Positions 35,565 to 45,100 of a DNA stretch of 64,000 bases are shown piece after piece. The notes beneath the pieces were generated by a model. That model made no database searches, was not told the DNA's origin, and saw only the letters and a program-made list of their open reading frames with translations. The stretch comes from Nectonema munidae. Lineage: Eukaryota; Nematomorpha; Nectonematoida; Nectonematidae. A program made the translations under genes and the position numbers. Every line of letters starts with the position of its first letter. Position 1 is the first letter of the stretch. The DNA lies in NCBI GenBank assembly GCA_030549495.1, contig JAUIRK010000605.1, forward strand, positions 143,289 through 207,288. Direction: 5' to 3'.

Positions 35565-35785
35565 CCACTTTTATTTTCTTTTGTCAATAAATGCTTGTTT
35601 TCAAAAAATTTTGATTTCACTTTTCGCCAATGGTCCACTTATGGACCGGTCTGTCATTGCATATAAAACTTGTTCATCATTATCATTTTTTTATATTTCA
35701 TTTCAAGGTAAGTATATTTAAACTAAATATTCAAGACAAAAGTTGAATAACACATTTTTAATAAGTTCGGCAAGTAAACGGTTAA

Positions 35786-37499
35786 GATCTGGTGTTCCCA
35801 TCCATTTTATATGTAATAAGCTGGGCGAGTGAAAAGCAATAAAGTTGATTTTTGTTTGGATCAATAAAAATCCATTTTTTAAAGTCACTATTTTTTATTA
35901 GGAACATAACTTTATAATGTTAAGAATGCTATTTTTAAACTAATCTTGATACAAGATTCCGATTTATTAGAAGAAAGGCATGCAATTCAATAAAAGTTCA
36001 TTTTTGTTTCCACCCAAAATTATAATTTTTAACAAGTTTTGACATATTTGAGAGCTTTTTGAAGATTTATTTAGATTAATAAAATCATATCCTGTAAACT
36101 GTTAATTTTAAACAAAATCGTAAAAAAAATAATGAGGATTTAGTTGTGTGTGAAGTTTTTTATAATTTTGTTTAATTATTTTCGATATAAAACTTAAATG
36201 AAAGAAAACACTCAAATCAAAATCTATATGCGTATTTATTGATAAAAGCAATCATTTTGAATTATACTACGCATAATATATACAAAAGGAACAGATTGTA
36301 AGAAAATACCCCCTAATACAATACTCGTTTTGATATCCACAATATACAATATGATTTTAACCATGACATAATATTTAGGAAATTTTATTGTTTACCGATC
36401 AATAAACTTAAACTGATTATGAAAGAATTTAACTTCTGATTCAGTAATCCTCTACAGCATTATTATTGAAAACGTTCCAATAATTTTGTTGAAATGTTGT
36501 CAATCATTTGAACACTTGATAAGTCACAAACAATTTACTTTATTAAAGCATTTGTTTTGAAAGAATATAGCAATCCTCACTTTTTTAAACCTGAAGAAAC
36601 TCTTATTGAAAGAAATTGTTGTTTTCTTTTTAACTGATGTTGCTAAAGATCACCGAAATGGGAAAAATCGTAAAATTTTCATACTTGGTATCTCAAAGTT
36701 GAAAATTGGCAAGTTTCGATATCAAAATTTAGGAAATTACTTGCATAAAATAGAAATTTCAAGTCAGAAAATAAAAATTAAAAAAATAAAATTCTTTCAC
36801 TATTTATTAAAATCAATTTTTAGGCCTAAACGTCCACTTTTCTAGAGATAAAATCAATTTAGGTCAAACCCTGGTATAAATAAGAAATGAAGCAAAGTTA
36901 AAAAATTATATTTTTTATATTTATTTAATTTGGAAATAAAGACTCATGAGATGCGGAATATTCCAGAAAGATCTTATTCTTTAAACTATATTATTACAAT
37001 CCTTTACTGTATATATTATATATTCTAGGGGATTTTAGAAAATATTTACAAAAAAAACACTCATTTTGCCAATTTAGACTAATCTTTGCATCTCACTCTT
37101 TTATACAGATTACCGATGAAAAAAATAACAAAACCACTGTAAAATATGATATAGGGGTTTCTGCATCAGGACTTTTTTTTAGGTTTAGCTTCTCCTATTT
37201 TTTTCTGCATGGAGGCGTCCTTTATATATTTTATCTTATATTATCACAAAAATTTAAAAATAATAATTTTATATATTTCTTATTTATAAAACTTTTAAAT
37301 TTTAAATAAAGCGAATTTTAAAATAAAATTAAAATATGATACTTCAATGCTTAAATTTTTCTTCTTGATTATTTCAATAGAATTTGTAGAAAGTGTATCG
37401 CACTAAAAATATTTATAAATTAAACTTAGAAATGAAAAAAATTCTAAAAGTGAAGTCAAAATTAGTAAAGAAAACTAAATAAACCTTAAATATTTCAAG
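35786..37499. other. No supported gene
   Basis: AT-rich; open frames such as 36606-36845 are lysine/isoleucine-rich translations of A/T runs. Confidence 0.45.
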
Positions 37500-39280
37500 A
37501 ACATTCGAAGCCATTATTAACTGGAGGTAATACTGGTTCAATTAATAAAAATACTAACACAATATTCGATAAATCTAGTAGGAAAATAACCTATAGTTTT
37601 AATGTTGGAGTTAATGAATTTGTGTCGTTGAGGGATAAAAATGGTCATATGAAGATCCAGTCATAAGGGGTTTCATTGAATAAGCAGTCAAAACAGTAAT
37701 TTAGGTTGTTGAAAATTTTAATGCAAAGAGAGTTTTTTACACGAACAGGTCTTGAGAGCCATCTTATAAGTGGGTGAGAGATTTAATAGTTGTGTTTTGA
37801 CATAGATAAGTAAATGGCTTCATAATGAGAATTTTAAGACAAGAATTTGTTTGTCCAAGATATTAGTGAGAATTGACATGAATTCTGTATTTACATGATT
37901 TCAACTGAAATGTAAAGATGATAAATATGTAAAATTAATAAAGTGTTTTAATGAATGCTTAAGTGAGAAGGGCACGATTGCATGGTGATTTGAAAGTTGT
38001 TATCTAAAAGTTGAACATTCAAAAACAACAGAGACATGATGAAGTGTTTTGTGAGTTAATGATAAGTCCCAAGTGAGATTTTGAGAGTCTGAAAATTGTA
38101 TATCTTTCAAGTGAGTAAGGTCATGTAAGTTGTCTATAATATGGTCGGAAGCGTAAATGATAACACTAAATTTGCATTCAGTTTTAGACGGTAATAGGTT
38201 AAAGTGAGAGCTAGTAAAAAAGAAGGGTAGAAGTGGTTATCCTTTGTAAAGGGCAAAACGTAGTAGCACTTCTTCGATGATTTAGATGTATCTTAGGAAA
38301 TTTGTAGGGTAGAGGGAATTGATTGTGTACGTATCTTCTTAATGAGTGATGTGGTATAACTTTATTTGGATAGAAATTTATTCTTTTTGGTAGTTGAAAG
38401 CAATAATGGATTAAGAAGGTTATATTTTTCGGGTAAGCGAGGTGGTGATGTAGATTTAGCAAAACTCGAGAAGCATATTATTGTATAGATGAAATAAATA
38501 GTCGAAAGGTGAGTTGAGAAATATTACTAGAAAGAGAGGTATTAATGATCTATAAGTAAGAATGTAGCGTTTAATTAATATTTTCATAAGTTGAAACTTT
38601 ATAGGCAGACATTTTAGAATGATGCTGTTGGCATTGTATAATAGAGTCTTAGGTAGACATATTCAGTACATTTTGTTCAGAAAAAGGGTTGGGTTATTAA
38701 AGAGATGACCCGCATGAAAGAATGTCATAGTCAATAACAGGAAATATGAATAGTTTCAAGTAAGTGTTTTTAAAATGTGTAGGAAATTTAAAAATTTTCT
38801 GAAATGAGTCCTAATATTTGATTGTTCGTGAAATGTGGATAAAAGTATTGTGATATTGATAGTCCGGAATATCTATAAGAGGATTGATGAGAATGAATCA
38901 GAAAATGCAGGTATAGGCAGCCTCCTAAAGGGGTGGAAACTAAAAGTGTGTGAAAGTCTTGGAGAGATTTCTGGGGAAATTTAAGGCGAAGATAATTTCT
39001 TGTGAATTTCATCATGTATTTGGGATATTTTTTGCATGCATGTTAAGGATAATGGGCTAGGTGCAATGCTCTGCTAAAGGCATAATTAATGTTTAAGAAC
39101 AAAACAGTTCGTGTTTTGTGAGAAATCGAAGAATTTTCTATATATTTGGTAGGTATTGAGAATGCTGTTTCCGTATTAATGTGAGGAAGGTAGACAAATT
39201 GCGAGGGATTAATTAGATTGTAACTAAAGCTAAAATCACAGTTAAAATGTAATGTTTTCTGGAGTAGGAGTAAAAAACTT
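37500..39280 (-). other. Strand-skewed tract, possibly an old coding element
   Basis: For about 1.8 kb the plus strand is poor in C and rich in G, so the minus strand is pyrimidine-rich with few G. Minus-strand frames of 75-83 codons (38788-39015 and 38211-38462) occur, and a piece near 38700 reads L-F-I-F-P-V-I-D-Y-D-I-L-S-C-G, loosely like the region after the catalytic core in LINE reverse transcriptases. No catalytic motif is visible. It may be a very decayed retroposon or a tract shaped by biased mutation. Confidence 0.3.
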
Positions 39281-39425
39281 TAATTTACCTAAGTCTGAAT
39301 TGTAGTGGTAAATTTTGTGAAACGGAATCGGAGTGGGAAATGTTCATGTACCAGAGTCAGAGTCCGGAGTCGAAAATTTTTGTTTACTGGAGTCGGAGTT
39401 GGGAGTCGCAAAAAAATTTCCGACT
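39281..39425. repeat. GGAGTC-rich degenerate repeat
   Basis: Words such as GGAGTCGGAGT, AGAGTCAGAGTCCGGAGTCG and CGACTCCCC recur in both orientations. Similar GACTCC-type words flank the Tigger at 6.1 and 7.3 kb. Probably a fragment of a dispersed element with such sequence near its ends. Confidence 0.4.
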
Positions 39426-39429
39426 CCCC

Positions 39430-40325
39430 AAACCAGTCTTTTAGTTATCCCCATAAGAAAAATCTAGTGGTGTGAGGTCTGGTGAACGAGGAGAATATTC
39501 AAAAAAAAACCCTTCGTCCAATCCGTCTGTTTGGCAAGATTTCATCAAGAAACGACATAACATCAGGTTGGTAATGTGGAGGTGTCCCATCTTGATGAAA
39601 ATAAAACTCTTTATCTTAAAATTTTTCTCTAATACATCGGATAACATATTGTTGCAGCAAATTCAAGTAAATGAGACCGCTTACAATAGTGTCAAAAAAG
39701 AACGGTCCAATTAATCCTCTTGATGATAAACAGCACCACAATGTAACTCCCAGTAAATTGACATGACGGTCGATAAAAACATGTGGATTTTCAGGTCCCC
39801 AATATATACAATTATGAGGGTTAATGGAACCATTTAATTTGGAAGTAGCCTCGTCATTCCACACAATCTTCGTTGAAAAATCAGTATTTCCTACACATTC
39901 TTCTAAATACCATTCGCAATACTGTACTATTCGGTCTGGATCATTGTCATTACGAGCATGAACTAATCTTAGAATATAACTTTTCCAATGATAACGTTGT
40001 ACAATGCGATGGATAGAAGATTTTGAAATTCCAACCTCACGATAAGCTTATCGTACACACTTACTCGGACTTTTATGAAAATTTTCCAGGAATCTTTCTT
40101 TCTGTTTAGGGCTTTGTTCTAGATTCTATCCGAACGCTGTTTGTGAACGTTTTGAACAGTTTCAAAAGCTTCAAACTTATCTCTAATTCGAGTGATGGTA
40201 ACTCGCGTTGAAGTTTCTCTTTGAAATTTCCTCCTAAATTGTCTTTGCACTTCATTTGCATTTTCAGACTTCCAGTATCATTTTAGAATAAATTGTTTTT
40301 CTTCAAAGTTTTGTCTGGCTGTCAT
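39430..40325 (-). pseudogene. Tc1/mariner-superfamily transposase (DD41D spacing)
   Basis: Minus strand from ATG 40325: M-T-A-R-Q-N-F-E-E-K-Q-F and an N-terminal helix-turn-helix region, then I-V-W-N-D-E-A with the first catalytic D (about 39858). G-P-F-F-F-D marks the central strand, F-H-Q-D-G-T-P-P-H-Y gives the second D (about 39592), and E-Y-S-P-R-S-P-D-L-T-P-L-D-F gives the third D (about 39450). Counting 41 residues between the last two acidic residues gives DD41D, as in the rosa/visitor-type branch; a nearby frame change makes this uncertain by one. There are stops near 40278 and 40125 and frame changes near 40045, 39615 and 39510. The protein is cut short at its C-terminus near 39430, where the GGAGTC repeat begins. 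Terminal inverted repeats were not identified. Confidence 0.75.
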
Positions 40326-40999
40326 TCTTGTGTTCAGAAGTTGAATTTGCAAAAAAAACACGTTAACAGTTATTCTAAATGTGTAGAAATAAGTTTTTTT
40401 ATGCATTTTAAACGATTCACCTAAATATTTCTTGTTACTTTATCAACTCCAAAAGTACGAAATAAAGTGTTTCTATCTGTTTATTTTACACCCATAATGC
40501 ATATTTATCCAAAAAAGGCAATATATACGCATAATTGAGCGCGTCCACATTTATATTCTAAATCGTCACAACATTTCTTATATGCATTTTTTGTTGTACA
40601 ATGTATACAATTTATTAACAGTATTTAGAGACTAATTTTAAGTCAGTTATTATGATGCCTATTTTGCATTTCCTAACCAATTTTCATTTAATGGGCTTTA
40701 AAATTATACAATTCAATCTTTTGTTTCCAAGCAAACGTAGAGGGATTGCGTTTGAAGTAAGACTCGAAATGAGTGCATCCCTTGTGTTCCCCTCTCTCTT
40801 TATTATTCGTGCGATACGAAGATATATTCGAATTCCAGGCTTAATTTGTCAAGTTGTTGCACGAAAACACTTTCGCCTCATTGTTGCTTACATATGGCTA
40901 CCATGTGACGAGAACGGATTCTTCTTCTTTAAACAGGGGCTTTCTGGCTTGGATATGGCCTTTTCATTCTCGATGTATTTGTAGACGGCGGCATAAATA

Positions 41000-41118
41000 T
41001 CATTTATAAGTATTGAAGAGACAAAATTTTTAAAGGTAGAATACCAGCGTTTCCACTCCTTAGCCGCATTAGCAGAATTAGGATCTATAGCTTTTCCGAA
41101 AGCAAGGACATATCCATT
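41000..41118 (-). mobile_element. Gag scrap of a Ty3/Gypsy-like retroelement
   Basis: A minus-strand stretch with D-P-N-S-A-N-A-A-K-E-W-K-R-W-Y-S-T-F resembles the start of gag in Gypsy elements and parallels D-P-Q-S-G-K-L-W-R-L-W-Y in the element at 24490. Only this fragment is visible, in a slightly GC-richer patch at 40700-41120. It is a fossil remnant of unknown age. Confidence 0.4.
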
Positions 41119-41610
41119 AGCAATGATTGGTTGAAAGTAAATTGTAATAAGTATGAAGTAGTAAGAAAGATTTAATAAAAATATGGTAGGGTTTTATTTC
41201 AACAAGTAACAATAACTGTGCAGGTTTATATAGTCGCTGTCCAGGTAAGTCATCATTTTTTAAACCTATTCCTGACGGCTATTTTTATTCCTTGATAAAC
41301 AGGGGCGGGAAGGGGAAGCGGGGTTTTTGTACCCCCTCTATTTCATTTTTTTTTTAAATATTGAATATTTTTACAAAATTCTTACGTGAACCCACTAAAA
41401 AATTGATTGGAAATCTGATGGTGTCATTAATCAAACTTTCAAAAATTAATTAAAACTTCGATCAATGCCAAATGTATAAACTTTAAAATATATTTTATAA
41501 TTCCATATTTATTTACCAATGAAAATATACCTATTCTCAAAGAAAGTTTATAGATGTGAATCGAATTTTATCAATTTTTCCTTCGTTATGAAAGAAAGTG
41601 TCTCTTAGAT

Positions 41611-41823
41611 CAGCATTTTTCAAATTTTTTTTACTGCGACCCATAGCAAGAACCAGAGTTTGCATCGCCACCCATAATACTTAGGTGTAATATGACAAAC
41701 TCTGATCACTACGTTCATTTATTCAACATCGACTATTTATATGCTCTTTCTTTTTTGTCACGACCCATTTAATTTTTCACGTGACCCACTGAAGGGTCGG
41801 GACCCACAGTTTGAAAAACGCTG
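41611..41823. mobile_element. hAT-type MITE, nested
   Basis: The ends CAGCATTTTTCAAA and TTTGAAAAACGCTG form an inverted repeat extended by GCGACCC and GGGTCGGGACCC blocks, a classic hAT (Charlie-like) terminus. Flanks TCTTAGAT (41603-41610) and TTTTAGAT (41824-41831) match at seven of eight. The 213-bp body is non-coding. Confidence 0.8.
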
Positions 41824-42834
41824 TTTTAGATGATAACTTAAGAAAAATAAAATACAGACTACAAGCTTATAAATTTTTAAGCAAAAATAAAGGTCCTTTG
41901 AGATTTATAGTTCAATGCTGTCTCTTTGACTAGCAAACTAAGGGAAGGATAAACTAAGGAACAAGTATAGCACCGAGTGTGGTCAAAAGTGTTTAGTTTA
42001 TTTATACTAGCACTCAGTAAATGAATATTAAATATATTATAAAATACTAGCCATCTATAGAGTTATTAGTGAAAAATTTCAACTCATAAATTAATTTTTT
42101 TGAGCATTTATCTAACATGATCTCATATCGAATTGAGTAGAAATTTGGTACCATCCCTATTCATGAGATGGATAAAATCATTATTATAACAAGAAAGAAA
42201 ATTATTTTATCGATTGGATTTAATTATCTTAAAGTCAATGTAGTGTCGAAATAACGAAATATAAAATAATTTTAACCACCTTGAACTGTATAGTATTCAT
42301 TACTTTATATTGATAAAAATACCGTTTTGAAAAACTGGACAAAAGTCGATTTGATAAATTGCACGAAAATGATTCAAAATAATAAAAAAATTATCTGACT
42401 ACAAATTAAACAAAGTTAACAGTTACCGCAATTTAAATGTAGAGTGACAAAAATATTTTGAAAATGAAATTGGGGCATCTTCGTTTTGCTGGGTATGGAT
42501 AAGTTTATTTAAAAATAATGAGAAAAAGTGTTTGGTGTTAAGTAGTTTTTCTGTCTTTTTATCATTATTTTTGTCCAAGGAATTGTAATTTGTAGTGAAA
42601 ATTTTTTCAAATAGTCTAATAGAGGTGGTGCTTTCACTTTTTAAAATTTTACTTTGAATTGTTTTTTCTTGTTGTCTTTCAAAATCAAAGATTAGCAATG
42701 AGTAAAGCCCTTTTCTTCACTTTATTGTGAAGATTCATCATTTGAATCAATAATGCAAATTAATTATTATCAATGAATAATCTTAATTTTTTTCAATTAT
42801 ATTTTGATAAATTTTATTATATTCTTGGGAACGC

Positions 42835-42950
42835 AGATTACCCTTATTCTCAGAAGGGATCCCGAAAAAAAAACTGATTCTCGGCAACGGAGATTTTCAT
42901 TTTTTGATCCAGGATCCCGAGGTCCCGTTTTCCTTGGAAAGAATCACTAG
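42835..42950. repeat. GGATCCCGA-rich degenerate patch
   Basis: GGATCCCGA appears twice, with related TCTCGGCAACGGA and GGTCCCGTTTT words, inside the long-TIR element. It is probably a piece of another dispersed repeat; its limits are unclear. Confidence 0.25.
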
Positions 42951-43649
42951 TGTGAAGTCACCTGTGAAAAGCTAATTTACTGAATATACATTTTGTATGA
43001 ATTAACCACCAAAAGTTGGTTTATTAATTAAATTAAGACAATATTACGCCAAAAAATTGGAATTATAATATATTGTGAATTTTATGTTTGGGATTGATTG
43101 ACAGCTATGCTTGCCTTTTTGTCAGGTTTGGTAGATGACACTATAAGATTTGTAATCAATTATTTAGTGGGTTCGCGCGAGAATCTTGTAAAATATTCAA
43201 TATTATAAGGAGATGGGACGAAATAGCCCCGCCCGTCACCGAGGAAGCTTGAATATCCAACATTTTTCATTTTCACCTTCATTCTCCTCAAATGATTATC
43301 AAATAAATAAAAAGTGACATATGTTTAAAAGTTTTGTATTATATAGGATTTTTTCAGTATGACTTGGCTAAAAAATTCTCTACCTATTGAAAGTTTTTCA
43401 TGTGGTTTGAAAAATAAATTAAAGAATTAATAACATCTTGATAATAAAGATATGAGAAAGATATTAGATAACGTATATATCTAGTTTACTCAGTTCACCA
43501 ATGGACTGTAAATCGATTTTCTCATTTGTTTAGGATAGTGATGTGTTCTCAATTAATTGCTAGCATATTAAAATAGAACATTAACATTTAAGACTAGAAA
43601 ATTTTATTTGTTTTATTTTCCAATTTTTTCAAAACTTGTTTTATAGAAA

Positions 43650-44131
43650 TTCAACTTCTCATATGTATATACATACATGAATATTGTTTGAGCAATTTTG
43701 GAAAAATTTTCTTATATACAAAAATAGTTATATCTACCGGTCTTCTTTGTGCTAAAGTAAGTTTCCCCATTCTAAAAGTGTAATACACGTAGTGGAAAAG
43801 CGCCATATAATTTAAAAAGTAATTTTTTTATTGAGTGAATTAATATAAATATATAAGATATATCTTTTATATGTAGATATATTGGAAAGATAAACTAGAA
43901 CAAAAGAGACAGAATGAAGAAAAGCATGAGACAAAGTTTTACCAGAAGTTAAATGAAAGGAGAAGAACTCCCCTCTATTATATTTCATGAAAACGCTTTA
44001 TCAAAATCGAAGCTCGGAAATTCTTTTCCAAAGAAGCTTCGATCCCAAGATGGTTTGGACGTAAAAAAGCTGGAATCAAAAAGACTTGGAGTTAAAGTTG
44101 CAGAAGATGTTCTTGAGAAGATTTGAGAAGT
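43650..44131 (+). repeat. Dispersed repeat, left copy of an inverted pair
   Basis: This block, including TTGGAAAGATAAACTAG, TTTCATGAAAACGCTTTATC and GTTGCAGAAGATGTTCTTGA, is present in inverted orientation at 53880-54340 with clear but imperfect identity over about 450 bases. The two copies lie about 9.6 kb apart. No coding frame was seen. Confidence 0.7.
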
Positions 44132-44285
44132 AGGGTTCGGAAATTCTTTTTCAAAGAAGTTTTGATCCCAAGATGGTTTGGACGTAAAAAAGCTGGAATC
44201 AAAAAGACTTGGAGTTAAAGTTGCAGATGATGTTCTTGAGAAGATTTGAGAAGGAGGGTTCGGAAATTCTTTTTCTTTGAAGCTT
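44014..44285 (+). repeat. Tandem repeat, 123-bp unit, 2.2 copies
   Basis: A unit beginning TCGGAAATTCTTTTCCAAAG starts at 44014, 44137 and 44260. The copies differ at few positions. The corresponding inverted copy near 53.9 kb has only one unit, so the duplication arose after the two copies separated. Confidence 0.85.
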
Positions 44286-45039
44286 CGGTCAAAACCAACA
44301 TTCCTATTAGCTTAAATTAGAAAAATGGGAAACTTGCAAAAAATATACTAAAAGATTCTAATTTAGAGAGTAATTCTAGAAGAAAAAAATTTTAAGTTTA
44401 ATATTTTTATTATTCCTAAAATAAAAAAATTGAAGTCTTCTTTAGCTTACATTATTAGATAATAAAAAGCGTTTAACTTTGATATTTCTTAAAAATCTCT
44501 TCAAAGAAATCACCGAAAAACTCATGATGTTTGAAGAATATGAAATTGAAATGGAAACTCCAACATTATTATTGCTTATAAAAGAAACACTTTACTCAGA
44601 AGGAAGCAAAATTTTTTGTTTAAAAATTGATAGAATAGTTGTTTTTAAGTGCTCTAATTTTTTAGAACATTTTATATATTTTTTCAGTTTACTATTTTGT
44701 CTATATTTGGAATAACTTTGCCTTATGAAAACTACATTGATCTTCTAATCAATTTCATAGTGACATAGCTTTTACTCCTATGTGTCTTGATAACTTTATA
44801 TTATTGTAAGAATGACATAGATAGAATTTTAAATGAAATCTTCAAGATTTCGGATCATGAATATTAGAAGACTTGATAGAGAATCTTTAATTTTCTTATC
44901 ACAAAGAATCCTCTTGATTTCACATACTCGTTTATCGTATATATTTATTTATGTCCATCTCATATATTGTTATTATTTGTTATATTATTATAAGATCTTA
45001 TGTTCTTATAAGATTTTATTAATATCTATATATTTCCAG
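44286..45039. other. No supported gene
   Basis: AT-rich; plus-strand frames at 44479-44715 and 44833-45051 are A/T-driven, though the latter overlaps the start of the candidate exon described next. Confidence 0.35.
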
Positions 45040-45100
45040 CCCGTATGGTGAACCGGATTAAGAATATGCCAATTGTGAAGCTGCATCTCGTCAAAGGCGA
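45040..45100 (+). CDS. Candidate small host exon, product unknown
   Basis: A 61-bp block close to half G+C stands in sequence that is roughly 70-75% A+T. It follows a good acceptor (ATATCTATATATTTCCAG) and ends at a donor-like GTAAAT. One frame reads R-M-V-N-R-I-K-N-M-P-I-V-K-L-H-L-V-K-G, and another contains a stop. The size and compositional contrast fit a small internal exon of a host gene whose other exons lie outside or are not recognised. No family can be named. Confidence 0.35.

Larger units (their letters stand above)
32757..35781 (+). mobile_element. piggyBac transposon, near full length
   Basis: The element is bounded by TTAA on each side (32753-32756 and 35782-35785). Its 13-bp inverted ends, CCGTTTAACCGCC and CCGTTTACTTGCC (right end read on the minus strand), match at ten positions. 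It carries one transposase reading frame region (33829-35564). A 15-base motif GCCAATGGTCCACTT occurs at 32767-32781, inverted at 33119-33133, and again at 35626-35640. The last is followed by TGGACC to make a hairpin; these look like subterminal transposase-binding sites. Total length 3,025 bp is normal for the superfamily. Preserved ends suggest a fairly late arrival, but the transposase is damaged. Confidence 0.9.
41300..43238. mobile_element. Element with long inverted ends (about 1.9 kb)
   Basis: The segment 41300-41436, starting CAGGGGCGGG, is matched in inverted orientation by 43126-43238, which ends near CCCCGCCCGTCAC. Shared blocks include TTGAATATTTT, GAACCCACTAAA and AATTGATT. The CAG tip and G/C-rich start suggest a hAT-like or other long-TIR non-autonomous element, but no convincing target duplication was seen. 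The interior has no recognisable transposase; an unassigned 91-codon minus-strand frame lies at 42423-42698. A hAT MITE is nested at 41611-41823. Confidence 0.6.

Noticed and set aside
40652-40984. 110-codon plus-strand open frame as a gene
   Set aside because: No recognisable domain, and the neighbouring minus strand carries a gag-like motif; the frame looks incidental.
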